64,000 bases of DNA from Diphasiastrum complanatum (Eukaryota > Streptophyta > Lycopodiopsida > Lycopodiales > Lycopodiaceae), in contig CM055095.1 in the NCBI GenBank assembly GCA_029204225.1, positions 34,559,078 to 34,623,077 of the forward strand, written 5' to 3'. The notes below the pieces were generated by a model, which was not told the DNA's origin, searched no databases, and saw only the letters and a list, made by a program, of their open reading frames with translations. Positions 1 through 12,575 of this stretch are shown here, in pieces; within the stretch, counting starts at the first letter, position 1; every line of letters starts with the position of its first letter. Position numbers and translations under genes: made by a program.

Positions 1-2
1 TT

Positions 3-149
3 GTAGCACTGAGATGCAAAGTGCCTTCCACAAAAGAAGCACTTTTGTTTGGCTTTGTCTTTCTTCTTTCCTTTAGAGCTTAATTCTTGATCATCATCAC
101 TTTTGCCATGCTTTGGATCTTCTTCTTGGACTTCCATCATGGAGTACAT
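3..149 (-). pseudogene. Retrotransposon Gag C-terminal fragment with zinc knuckle
   Basis: On the reverse strand an ATG at 149, directly preceded by a stop codon, opens a frame that runs off the left edge of the window. It encodes an acidic DDD stretch, a lysine-rich run and then CFFCGRHFASQC, a CCHC nucleocapsid knuckle. The gap between the second Cys and the His is two residues shorter than in the usual CX2CX4HX4C, so zinc binding may be damaged. In retroelements such knuckles package genomic RNA. Nothing else of the element is visible. The family (copia or gypsy) cannot be decided from this piece, and the ATG may be internal. Confidence 0.5.
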
Positions 150-189
150 TTAGATTGATTGTTTTTTTATCGCTTATCAATGGAATTGA

Positions 190-960
190 CCCCTATCATG
201 CGATATAGCTCCAAATTATTGTTTATCACTTGAGATAAGGCATTGATGATCAAGTTAGAGTAATTTCGAGTTTACGACATTCATGTAACTTTGAATGCTG
301 TGCTTAGATGTGAGACAGCTCAATTTTGGTCCTAAATTACTCATCATTGTTCTTTGGGTGATCACAATTGACCAACATCACATCAGATAGCTCAATCTTG
401 GTGTCTATCAATGTAAATAGCCCCATTTTGGTGTCTCTATCACTCGAGAAAGTCAAAATTTGCTACCTAACATATGATTTTGTTGCTTATTACTTGACAT
501 GGCTCTATAAAGGGACTAGACTCAACAAGTAATATATTAAGACAACTCAAGTTCAATCTTTTGTCAAACCCCTATTACACGTGATGACTTAAATTTTATG
601 TCTATGCATGGTTTTGTTGCTTATCACCCGACACGGCTCATCAAGTGATTAGACTCAACCAATCCCAAGTCTAGTATACTAAGATAGCTCATATCACATG
701 AGATAACTAGAATTTGATGTGTATATTTTGGAATAGCTCACTTTTGGTGCATATCACTAAAGGTTTCTCATAAAGTGACCAAATTCGAGAAATTGTGTGC
801 TCATGAAATAGATTAAAGTCGATTCCCATCACTTTAGATAGCTCAAATCTAATGTCCAATACAAGATCTTGGTCCTTATCACTTGACATAGAAGATCGAG
901 TGACTGAACTTGGTCAATATATGATTTGGAACAATCAATTTTGGCCCCTGATAGATTGAA
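190..960. repeat. Degenerate repeat field built on ATAGCTC...TTTTGGTG...TATCACT
   Basis: The phrases ATAGCTC or GGCTC, CAATTTTGG or CACTTTTGGTG, and CTTATCACTTGACAT or TATCACTNGA recur roughly every 40-70 bp on the plus strand (for example around 200, 315, 395, 420, 510, 620, 690, 735, 838 and 880). Spacing and wording vary, so this looks like an old, eroded minisatellite. No reading frame is conserved through it. Confidence 0.5.
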
Positions 961-1790
961 TCTAGTCCTTGGGCAAGATGATTAGTTTGCTGCTTGGAAG
1001 GACAAGAGAGCAATAGTTTTATTTTAAGAAGAGATTACGTCAACAAAGATCTAATATAGGAGCATGAGCACTTCAACAGATGGACATTGCAAATGCTCAA
1101 ATTTTCCTTGTCCCCCATCACCATCTCAAGAAAAACCCATTTTACGCTCTCAATGATCCTCTGAAATCAAATTCGACTGTGATACAATCAATTAGTCCTG
1201 GCGATCCTCTTAGCATTGATGGTAGCACCTCTGCACAAGACCACAACCAAGGATTTCACAAACAAAGATGTTTGATCCATTCCTTAATGCTAGCAATCAT
1301 CTAACAATGTCCGTCGAGTTATTTCCTTTCCATCCACTCAACACAAAGTCTGAAAACACCCCACCACATTCCCCTGCGCTCTTGCCAATTGCTCCCATCT
1401 CCATCCATCAACAATCCCTTCACACGAAAAAAACCCACCTCCAATCCCTCCTCGGATTCCACCCATAGAGATTTCAGATCTCTTCTATCCTTAATCTTCC
1501 TTCAACTGGCTTTAATCGCACAGCACACAACCATGTTCCTCAAAATCTATCAGCTCATTGGTACCATACTTCATGGAAGTAGTAGTATATCTAGCGTCCC
1601 TCAGTGTCTTACAAAGAAGACGAAGGAAGATTGCGCCCAGCTTAACACATGCTTTTTTATTTTTAAAAAACGTTCCGACCCAGTACGTTCTGACCCAAAA
1701 GGGTCAGAAAGGGTTTCCAAGGGACACATATATAACAAATTAATTAATACTTTATAAACTAAATAATGTCCACAACTTATATGCGATCGA
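961..1790. other. No gene recognised
   Basis: Open stretches exist at 1080-1304 and 1389-1757, but they have no recognisable domain and overlap in conflicting frames. 1290-1470 is C-rich. Around 1676-1715 the motif GACCC...GGGTC occurs as a short imperfect inverted repeat. Confidence 0.4.
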
Positions 1791-2812
1791 GTGCAAGATT
1801 TTTATACTATGCTATCTCCCGAGGAAAGGCAAAGGATGAAAGCCCTTTGTCTTTCCAAAGGAGAATTCGATCAACAAGATCGTGGATTCGTTTCGACGGA
1901 CATGCCGTCGGAAGAATCCACGAATATTTTCTATGACCTTGATGAGGACGGTTCCATCATCATGGACATTAGGGGTAAGGTCGTCATCAATAGATTGCAC
2001 GACCTTACTCTTAAATACTTTGGTCACGATTTATTTAACCCTTGGGAGCAACAAGACCAAGGGGACAAAGACAAGATACTTGATATATTGTACCGTGAGT
2101 TTGCACAACCAAATCAACAAATGGGCGAAGACGAGTATGTGTACGCATATTCGTCATAAGCGCCAATCATTAAGACGATTATGTAGTAAAGGCAAGAAGA
2201 GGCCGGGATGGGCATCTAAAAAAGATTGGGAAAAAGCTGTTTATGAATCCAAGCATCCTAATCCCCAGCGCTTTAAGCAACAAAGAGAGGCAACAAAATC
2301 AAGGCTTAATCTTTTAGGCCAATCTCACCTTGGATCGGGAGGCAAGGCCAATATGCATGCCCAATTTGTAAGCAATTCTCTTTTAGCTAATTGCATTTCA
2401 TATGTTTATTGTTTATCAATAATTTTTTGCTTTTTTCTAATCATCGATTTGTGTTGATGTAGGTTGAAGATTATGGGCGTAAGTATACAAATGCCGAGTA
2501 CAATATTGGATATCACCATGGCTATAGTGCCTTGGTTGATCATCTTGCGGCACATCCAAGGGTAAATTTTTGTTACATAATTTGTATTTCTCTTATTTTT
2601 GATACACAATTTGTATTTCATTTCAATTTTATGACATGTGTTTGGCTAATAATTATTAATTTGTTTTGTGAATGTGTATGTAGAGGGCATCCGCTTTCTT
2701 TGTGGAAGAAAGTACGGGAGGAAACCGAGGAGAAGAAGAGAATGAAGATGAATGGGACGAAGGACAAGATTCGGCTTCAGACAACGATGAGGGAGAAGAT
2801 AGCGAAGACTAA
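1791..2812 (+). pseudogene. En/Spm (Ptta)-type transposase-associated gene, three exons, frameshifted
   Basis: Exon 1 (about 1791-2367) contains a charged region (DIRGKVVINRLHDL, then HDLFNPWEQQDQGDKDKILD) and, in another frame, GKKRPGWASKKDWEKAV followed by QQREATKSRLNLLGQSHLGS. That layout resembles the plant Transposase_24 / Ptta-En/Spm family, where a Trp-rich part is followed by a Lys/Arg/Asn helix and a GGS-like turn. Two introns with GT-AG borders are visible (2368-2462 and 2562-2683). Splicing them gives a continuous frame that ends in a very acidic Glu/Asp tail at TAA 2810-2812. The first and second halves of exon 1 are out of phase, with the shift between about 2130 and 2160, so the copy is probably inactive. 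These proteins accompany CACTA DNA transposons, though their exact role is unclear. The start is uncertain: no ATG precedes the domain in frame. Confidence 0.55.
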
Positions 2813-3503
<691 letters not shown>

Positions 3504-3661
3504 AGCTTTTCTTCAAAATTTAGAGTGCCTAACATACCTTATGCATTTGCTTGGTTTGTCTCCTTTCCTTCAAAATTGCATAGCTTTTTTCTACAAAAGC
3601 CAACAATAAACAATCATTCACTAACAAATCAATCAACAAATCAATAAACAATGAAAAACTA

Positions 3662-3822
<161 letters not shown>

Positions 3823-3937
3823 CAAAGCTCTTCTTTCAAAAGCTTCTCTTCACGAAATCTATTTGCAAATGCAGTTGAGGCCCCCACTTTTTCCATTTCG
3901 CGGGTTTTTTTTTTGTTAAAATATTTCTGCATGGCAC

Positions 3938-4375
3938 TGCCATGCGTGGCAGTGCCACGCCCTAAAAAAAAATTGCAGAAAGATTGCCACGGCGTGGCAG
4001 AATTTTGCTTGCTGGAAAAATTTGCCATGCGTGGCACTGCCACGCGTGGCAAACCTCAAATTTTTTTTCAAGATTTTTGCCACGCGTGGCAAAATTTAAC
4101 ATTCTGAAAAAAAAATGCCACGCATGGCAATTTTCGAAATTTTTTACGCGTGGCAATGCCACGCGTGGCAGTGCCACACGGATTTAAAATTTGAATTGCT
4201 CCGAGCCCCCTCCCCCCCAAATCTGTTCGGAGGAAGAGCCGGTGACGGAAAACTTTGATGGCGTGGCAGTGCCACACGTTCATTGCCACGCAGTTTGCCA
4301 CACGATTGCCACGGACATTGCCATGCGAGGGCCGTCGGGTCAAATCTGGTCTCCGTCTTATATGCGTGGCAATGG
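3938..4375. repeat. Array of TGCCACGCGTGGCA palindromes and half-sites
   Basis: Three exact 14-bp palindromes lie at 4038-4051, 4078-4091 and 4157-4170. Near-perfect ones lie at 3938-3951, 3985-3999, 4023-4036, 4116-4129 and 4142-4155. From 4284 the half-site TGCCA recurs at 4284, 4296, 4307 and 4319, every 11-12 bp. The spacers are A/T-rich. The arrangement resembles the repeated subterminal protein-binding motifs of CACTA or Mutator-type DNA transposons, and an En/Spm-associated gene lies 1.1 kb upstream. No terminal inverted repeat was identified, so the assignment is inference. Confidence 0.6.
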
Positions 4376-4387
4376 GTCTATATTTGT

Positions 4388-4735
4388 AGTTGTGATGGTG
4401 CAACCTGAAGGTTACAAAATCGAAGGTAAACACACTTATGTGTGTAAACTCCATAAAGCACTTTATGGCTTGAAGCAATCTGCTCGAGCATGGTTTCAAA
4501 GTATCAATACTTTCCTTATTGATCACGGCTACATACCAAGCTCTTCATATTCGAATGTCTACTTCAAGTCAGTGCAACATTCTTTTATCATTATCACTTT
4601 GTATGTGGACGACACATTGTTTTTCAACAATAGTATGGATCTGATAAAAAAAGCTACGAATTTGACATGACCGATCTGGGTGAAGCTCATTACTGTCTAG
4701 GTATTCAAATCCAGAGAGACAAAGCATGGCCATTA
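4388..4735 (+). pseudogene. Ty1/copia reverse transcriptase fragment
   Basis: The frame encodes VQPEGYKIEG, then CKLHKALYGLKQSARAWF and the RT active-site box LYVDDTLFF. After a one-base shift near 4655 it continues with MTDLGEAHYCLGIQIQRD. These are the classic blocks of copia RT in the correct order. The wording is closest to the RT of reverse-strand element B (35018-35284, same LHKALYGLKQSAR and IIITLYVDDT), so this is a fragment of that family. It begins abruptly next to the palindrome array and ends abruptly at the start of the gypsy accessory ORF. The frameshift and truncation make it non-functional. Confidence 0.85.
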
Positions 4736-6297
4736 GCACCTGGACCGAGAAAAAATCTAAGTTCTACATTACCTGCCAGGGGGCTGCCCACAAGGTGCGC
4801 ATCATTGAAGCCGTTTTTGAAGCCATAGAGATATCGTCAAGCACCCAGTCCTCACCAAACCATAAGTCTACCAAGAACCCTTGATTGACACGACCAATGA
4901 GGTATACTAGACAATAATGACTATCTCTTAGAGTCTATCCAAGATCCCACCATCCATGTGGCTACTCAACTGCTAAAAAACTTCTTGATGGTTAGCAACC
5001 TCAGGAAGGAGCGCATTTTCTCACAAATCCTGCATTGCATTGTTGAGTCAAACTACAAATTTGACAAGAAACTGTTGGAGCCATAAAACTGGTTTAATAT
5101 GGTTTTTGGTGAATTGAAGAGAGCCATCAAGGGTAACACCAAATAACAATTTGCTGTTGGCGCTCTTTTGTCCACCATTTCTGCTTTTTACTTGGTTAAT
5201 AAGATCCATGTGTTTGTCCATGATTCGGTCATGTCTGTCTATGAAGATGTGGCACTTGCCGAATCTTCAAGCCAAACATCTAGTCGCCAATGGGTATGCA
5301 GTGAGGTCGTAATTCTTGGCTCGCCTTCCATGTCACGTCGTCGCACTAGGCAACCATCACCACCTGCGCTACCACCCCTTGCTACCACACGCTCTGCACT
5401 TTCTATTCCCCCATTCACTAATGCTTCCCTAGCCTCCACTTCCTCATAGGGTCAGTTTGTGACCGTTGGATCAACAATTCCAATCACAGCTGCCCAGGGT
5501 AACTCTCCCCCAGACACTCAAGCTACTTCACCAAACATGCAAGCTTTTATGGATATGTTCGATGATTCCGATCCTTTGGGGGAAAATGAAATTTTGGTGA
5601 TGCCTCAGAGCCCTGGACCCTTTGAACCTCAGTCCCCTGGAAAAGGATTCAAACAAGTCCATGATAATGCTTATATTTTTTATCCATCTTTTCAAGTTGA
5701 TTACCATGATCAAGCAGATCAAGCACCAGACACCATTTAGGTTGTCCATGCGATTAAATCACCGAAGCAGTTTGACGCCACGGTACCTGAGTGATGGTTA
5801 TGAATAACAAGACCTCTTCGAGGAAGAAGAGCCACCAGCACAACCTCAACGCCAAACCGGCACAGTATTTGTAGTTCCCGTTCCTGCTGTTGTTGCTGCT
5901 ACAACCGCAACACAAGTGGATTCTGATGATGCACTAGGTTTAGTCAATAACCTTGCGTACGTGATCCAGACCATGTTGGATGAGAAGAAGGATATGGACA
6001 AGAGAATCTCCAAGTTAGGATCTGATAACACCTTGATCAGCCAGAAGGCGATCCAGCTAAATTGAGAGTTAAAGATCGCCAAGCAACATGAAGCTAAGTC
6101 TAAAGCCGAAATGAAGAAAGCCCAGAAGTCAGTCGAAACATTGGAAGGCTACGTGGCAACGCTTCAAAATACCCTTCTATTGTGCAAGATCAAGTGGACA
6201 AAGCTATCCAAGATGCCAAACAATGCTTGGAATTCATGGAGAAGGTGCAATACCACCTGATAGAGGTGCAAAGAGAGGCTAACCAGTGCCCAAAATA
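4726..6297 (+). pseudogene. Gypsy accessory coiled-coil ORF, copy 3 (decayed)
   Basis: Beginning near an ATG at 4726, and in one frame from 4907, there is a long decayed coding region. It has a globular part (QDPTIHVATQLLKNF, then QFAVGALLSTISAFYLVNKI), a proline/serine/threonine-rich middle (about 5310-5740) and, in another frame at about 5900-6200, a lysine/glutamate-rich coiled-coil tail (MLDEKKDMDKRISKLGSDN, then AKSKAEMKKAQKSVETLEG). Several in-frame stops and shifts interrupt it. The same three-part plan, and the words SDNTLI / SDNTKLI, occur in the ORFs at 28918 and 47197. A PPT and LTR start follow within 50 bp, which places it at the 3' end of an LTR element. Homology to the other two copies is inferred from layout and short matches. 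Function is unknown. Confidence 0.5.
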
Positions 6298-6335
6298 ATA
6301 ATCTCGCGAGATGTCGGGGGACCGCCACCAATTTT

Positions 6336-6344
6336 GGTGGGGGA
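6336..6344 (+). other. Polypurine tract (gypsy 3' end)
   Basis: GGTGGGGGA stands three bases before TGTTGG, the usual position of the plus-strand primer immediately upstream of a 3' LTR. Confidence 0.6.
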
Positions 6345-6347
6345 TAC

Positions 6348-7066
6348 TGTTGGAAGGGTCCCAAGGCAACCCTAACCCTAGTTAATAAGTGAGAGGGATT
6401 TGGCACCCTGCGTGTGTAAGTTTAACCCGATGATCACATAGAGATTTGATTAATTAGAAAGTCAATAAAAGGACTTTAGGCCTTTTTGTTGGACTTTTAA
6501 TGTTGTAGGGCCTAATAGTCAAGTTAGCGAATAAAGTGAGGGTTCCCACCAAAATTCATTTTTAAATTGGGTTCTCTCCACTAATTGAATTCTAAGGTTT
6601 AGATTTTTAGCCAATAGGAATTGGGGTGCCTATCTCCTCAGTTTCCTATATAAGTAGCAATTTCAAATCATTGTACATGTTCTCTCTTCATTTCAATACA
6701 AACATGTTGGCCCTCTTATGGAATGGATGTGGAATGTCCTTGCTCTCTATCTCTTTTCCTCCATCTCTCGTGCTTCTTTGGTTGCTAATTGCTGTAATGT
6801 TGAATTTGCTAATTTTTATGCTTTTTGTGAGAGAGAAAGGGAGAGAGATAAGGGTAAGCTATCATCATTGTGGATTTAGAGTTTATGATTGTAGTGTTAA
6901 TTGATAGTGTTAATGGATCTTAGTGTTAATTGTGGATCATCTATGCATGCTGGATTTTGATCTATGCTATTGCTTTCATGGGCCGCGTGACATCTAACCT
7001 CGTCTCCTTGATGCCTGTGTGCTTGGATCTTGGGATGAGGATAGGGTAGGAAATAGCCCCACAACA
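6348..7066 (+). mobile_element. Putative 3' LTR of gypsy copy 3 (about 719 bp)
   Basis: It starts TGTTGGAAGG after the polypurine tract and ends CCCCACAACA, giving a TGTTG/CAACA terminal inverted repeat. It contains a promoter-like TATATAAG at about 6648. No second copy of this LTR is in the window, so the right boundary rests only on the inverted termini. Confidence 0.55.
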
Positions 7067-7391
7067 ATCAGCCATAGGAATATCACTTAATTCTAATTCA
7101 TCATCACGTCGACACATGTAACCCTCTGTACAATAAAAAAATTGCTAGTGCTTGATTCCAGTTAACATTATGAGTTTGAGGATCATAGTATACTCTCAAA
7201 GCCTTTTCTGCTCGGTCACAAGTATGATCCGTTGTGGAAGAATCATCATCTTCCCTTTGAATTGCTAGTTTGATTGTCCAAGTCAATGGATCAACTTTGA
7301 CTGCTCGCTCCCAAATATGGATAGAAATTAGATATGAACAATAAATAGTTGTATGTTATGAAAATAAAAAAAAATTGGAACTACTTATAAT
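7067..7391. other. Unassigned spacer with a short reverse-strand open frame
   Basis: A 60-codon reverse frame (7104-7286) with no recognisable domain lies between the two LTRs. It could be an exon of a destroyed gene or chance. Confidence 0.25.
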
Positions 7392-8057
7392 TGTTAAAAA
7401 TTTCCAATTCTAGCTTGACTAGTTTTGGTCATATGAGTAGTAAATAGTTAGATGGTCATGATGTGGCTTGTCACACATGCCAAATAGCATAGGATTTCTT
7501 TCATAAGGATGTTCTCAAGTTGAATCAAGTGATAGAACCTTTTTAATGAGTCCAAATCATGCTTAGATACAAGAGAGAAAAAATAGGAGCTAATTTTGGT
7601 AATTATTACAATGTTGAGGGATCTTCAAGATTCCAACCCTAACTTTGTAGGGATGAAAGATCCACCAAAACTAGCATTAGGGATAGGTTTAAGGCTACTC
7701 ATACCTTCCCAAAACCGTGATGGATCATGTATATATAGGTGATGATCTCTCACCAAAGTCAATCAAGCAATTTCACGATTTTTCTCTCATATTGGTGCAA
7801 TTGCTCTCTATGTTCATAATTCTTCGAGTTCTTGTGATTCCTAATCATTATAGGATTGAATGTGGGTCTGGTGTACAATATCGTACATTCACACGTGTGA
7901 AGGCTTCTTCAAGGATTTGGGCCATTTAATGAGGTTCAAGCATAGATTTTTGATGGATTTTGATGGTGCAACTTGTGCAAACTTTATGGAATCATAATCT
8001 ATTGATTCTCTCATCATTTCAAGTGTTTTAGGATCCTTTTTTGCTATAATTTTTACA
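7392..8057 (+). mobile_element. 5' LTR of copia element D
   Basis: The region begins TGTTAAAAATT and ends AATTTTTACA, an imperfect inverted repeat, and is immediately followed by a copia primer-binding site. A TATATATAGG box lies near 7731. Only this copy is present because D is truncated by element E. Confidence 0.6.
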
Positions 8058-8070
8058 TGGTATCAGAGCC
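8058..8070 (+). promoter_or_regulatory. Copia primer-binding site (initiator tRNA-Met)
   Basis: TGGTATCAGAGCC, complementary to the 3' end of plant initiator tRNA-Met, directly follows the LTR end. It primes minus-strand synthesis. Confidence 0.9.
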
Positions 8071-8867
8071 TAAATGTTGAAATGAGCTAAGTCCTTGCTT
8101 TTCATTCAATTTGATCACAATTTTTGATCTAAAACTAGTGTAGATTGGATCTTGACATCTAGTATTAATTCTAGAACTCAAAGTGAGTCAATTCCATTGG
8201 AGATTGGTCTTGTGTGACTTAATTTGAAGGTGTTTAGGTTTCTAAAACCAGAGGCAAAGTTGAATTCGATCCACATTACCAAGATAGCAAGTTTTGCTTG
8301 CTCCAAGCATTGATTTCTAAGCGAGTTTTGGAGGTGATTTCATAGAGGAGGATTTCTAGCATTCAAGAAGAGGGAAGATCAGAGATTTGGGGACTCTTCA
8401 AGGCTGTTCTATGGAGTTGAGGATACCTCCTAAAGTGATTTAGGTTCAATCCAACCATTGCTTGACTTATACATCAAATTAGATCGATTGTTCATCAATT
8501 TTGATCAAATTTTGCTTGTGATTGGTTAGTAGATTGTGTTGCATCCTCATTAAGTTCCATTTGGAGATTTTTCAAGTGATTTTGGAAGAATATTAGGTTG
8601 CTGAAATTCACTCTTGATCAGATGATTTGGAAGCTTTTATGCTCTTTGTAGAAAGAGAGACAATTTTACTAGTTTTGTCTACTTCAATCAAGCAAGTGCA
8701 TTATTTCTAGTATTCTGTGATTTGATTTTGTTCAAGATCATTCTTAGATCTTTATATGAAGTCTATTACTGATATTTTCAGGTCCTTAAGAAGTGGCATA
8801 AGATAGATCTTCAATCAAATCAATAGAAGTAACCTTTATTTGTGTCAAGTCCTTGATTAGGAAAGAG

Positions 8868-9177
8868 ATGGCATCTTTAAATGCATATCTTTTGGATACT
8901 AATGAGAGGCTTAACAAAATTAACTATTCCATATGGAAAATTAGAATGGAATCCATCATGATCATGCAAGATCTAATGGAGATTGTAAATGGTAAGGAGG
9001 ATGAACCTATTCATCCTCAAGAAAAAGCCAAATACAAAAAGAGGTGCAATATTGCACTACATTGTATAAAAATGAATGCTGCCAATGAACTCTTAAGGGA
9101 GGTAGGAGATTGCACTTCGGCTCAAGATGCTTGGGAGACTTTGCAAAAGGTCTATGAATCTAAGAACCAAACTAGAA
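8868..9177 (+). pseudogene. Copia element D Gag, 3'-truncated by an LTR insertion
   Basis: ATG at 8868 opens a Gag with the copia N-terminal signature LNKINYSIWKIRMESIM, then KYKKRCNIALHCIKMNA and SAQDAWETLQKVYESKNQT (UBN2/DUF4219-type Gag, which builds the virus-like particle). After about 103 codons the expected helix following KNQTRM is replaced by TGTTAGTGTCGCG, the start of another LTR. The roughly 800-bp leader between the PBS and the ATG has no gene and is typical of an untranslated leader. Up to the insertion point the frame is intact, which suggests D was young when E inserted. Confidence 0.85.
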
Positions 9178-10116
<939 letters not shown>

Positions 10117-10929
10117 CTCCCTCTTGAACCTTGTAGCTTTGTACGTTCAATCCAATTGTCTTTCTTTGCTTGGCAAAGAGTGGCTTGTTGAGCAGTTTCG
10201 TGAGCAGATCTGCAATCATGTCTTCTGATTTTATATACTGGACCTAGAGCTCTCCTTTCGATATCAAATCTCAAATGTGATGGTACTTCAGAGGTATGTG
10301 TTTTTTCTTTGAATGGAAGACAGGATTCTGGGATAGGTAGATGACACTCTGAGAGTCCGCTTCGCCCTTCTTGTAGTACCCCGATTGCCTCCAACATCAT
10401 CTGCAGCCACACTACCTCATTCGCCACCTTTTAAGCTGTGATATATTCAGCTTCGCAAGAGGATTGAGCCACCAAGGTTTGCTTTTTGCATATCCAGCTG
10501 ATCGTAGCTCCGCATGCTATGGTACATCTTCTAATAATGGACTTGCTGTCATCTTTGCAGCTCGCCCAACTTGCATCACTATAGTGGTGCAGCTCGAAGT
10601 CTTTTTCTTCGTTTTCAGCTTTGTAGATTAATCCAATATTCTAGGTACCCTTCAAATACTGTAGGATTCGTTTGGCCATTTGTCAATGTGCCATGCCAGG
10701 ATTCGAAGAGAATTGGATCAATGCATAAACAGAGAAAGCCAGATCGGCCCTGGTACAAATTGTCAGGTACATCAAACTACCGATTAAGTTCTGGTAGGGT
10801 ATACCTGCCATCTTCTGTTCTTCCTCTTCCGTTTTTGGGCAATCCTTCTTCATGAGCTTGGCTCCAGCTATCATTGGTGTAGCCTTCTCTTTGCAGTCCT
10901 TCATGTGGTACTGCACCATTTTTCTCACA
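10117..10929 (-). pseudogene. Copia element E: RT C-terminus and RNase H
   Basis: Read on the reverse strand, 10928-10683 encodes the end of RT (CKEKATPMIAGAKL, GIPYQNLIGSLMYLTICTRA, a one-residue change from the usual CTRPD). It is followed by RNase H blocks including AQSSCEAEYITA and VANEVVWLQMM, and a tail with IADLLTKLLNKPLF and then EGVSEMV leading into the PPT. A stop after EYITA and frame changes show decay. The upstream part of the element is missing: at about 10925-10929 it fuses to a different copia, element F. The polyprotein would have supplied reverse transcription. Confidence 0.85.
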
Positions 10930-12575
10930 AAGTGATGGCATATCTCAATGTGCTTAGATCTTGCATGGAAGATTAGGAGGTATAGTGGTTGTCAAAGCTT
11001 TGTACTCGGCCTCGGTTGAAGATAGAGATATAGTTTCTTGCTTTTTGGAAAGCCATGAAACCACACCTTCTCCTACGAAAGTTGAATAGGCACTTGTTGT
11101 TTCCTATCCCTCTTGTCCCCTGAAAAATTTGAATCACTAAATTCATGAAGGTTAATCACATCTCCTCTATGTAGAATCCCAACCTTAGAATCCTCTTAGC
11201 CTTTTTCCCATGGATATTCAATGGTTTTTTCATGGATTGGCTCAACCTACATACACTAAGGCTAAGATCTGGTCTAGTTATAGTGATCCATATTAAGGAG
11301 CCTATAAGTTGCTAAACAAAGTGATGGCCATGAAGGATCTTTCATCATCTTCATTTGGCACTTTTAAGTCTTGCTCCATTGGTGTGTCAACACACTCTTC
11401 CATCTTAAACTTCTTCAAAAAACTCTGAGCATAGTTTACTTGACTTATAAAGATAAAATTAGATCCTCTAAGCACTTCTACGCCTACGATGAGGTGAAGA
11501 TCCCCTAGATCCTCTAAGCACTTCTATGCCTAAGATGAAGTGAAGATACCCTAGATCTACCATCTTGAACTCTAAAGATAGATCTATCTTGATTTTTTCA
11601 ATACCATCAACATTATTTTCACTAATGATGATGTCATCTACATAAATGAGTAAACGTACAATACCAACATCATCAAACTTAATGTAGAGAGTGGGATCAT
11701 AATCACTTTGAACAAAAGAAAGTGAAATGAGATAGCAATGTAATCTTGAATTCCAAGATCTAGGCTTGCTTCAAGCCATAGACACTTCTTTGGAGATGGC
11801 ATACTCTGTCCTCCATTCCATGCTTGATGAACCCTTGTGGCTGCTCCATATAGATATCCTCTTCCAAAAAACCATTCAAGAAGGCATTAAAGATATCCAT
11901 TTGACATAGGATCCATCCAAAATGTGATGCAGGTGCAATGATTAGCCTTATTTGTGACCATCTTGGCCACGGGTGCAAAAGTTTCCTCATAACCTTTTGC
12001 AACTAATCTTGCTTTATGTTTGTTAACACTCCCATTTGCATTCAACTTAAGCTTGAAGACCCACTTGCATCCGATTACATCCTTTTGAGGTCTATCAACA
12101 AGCAACCAAGTTTCATTCTCAATCAAGGCATTATATTCATCCAACATAGCTTTATACCATTCTTTGGAGTTCAATGCTTCTTTAACATTAGATGGTTCTG
12201 AAAAACTAGATAAAGCATAAGAAGTGGATGAGATACCCTCGGCTTGCTGCCCTTTGCCTTGATATGTGAACCTTGATGGCTCCACTTTTGCCCTTGAAGA
12301 TCTCCTTGTTGTGATAGGTGGCTTTGGTGCTTGCTCCTCCATGAGATCCTCCTCAAAATCAAGATCTTGCTCCTTGACCATCTTCTTCTTGATTGTTGAA
12401 ACACTTGAGACTTCTTCAAGCACATGCATATTATGTTCATCAAAGATAACGTCCCTTGAAACAACAAACTTGTTCAAGGATGGGAGATAGATTTTGTAGC
12501 CCTTGCTTGAGCTTGCATATCCAAGCATGATCCCTCTTGTGGAAGATGGATCCTCATTGGTTCTTGTTTCCAAGC
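10925..12575 (-). pseudogene. Copia element F: linker, RT and partial RNase H
   Basis: From 12573 leftwards the reverse strand encodes the post-integrase linker (RGIMLGYASSSKGYKI, SSRAKVEPSRF), then RT blocks: WYKAMLDEYNALIENETW, VIGCKWVFKLK, MDIFNAFLNGFLEEDIYM, VYGLKQA, and IYVDDIII at about 11626-11650. RNase H follows, with SWLSKKQETISLSS at about 11030-11065. It ends at HHFVR, where the frame runs straight into element E. Frameshifts near 12000 and 11750 inactivate it. Gag, protease and integrase are absent upstream of 12575. Confidence 0.88.

Noticed and set aside
1080-1757. Short plus-strand proteins upstream of the En/Spm gene
   Set aside because: Overlapping frames, no domain, C-rich low-complexity sequence.
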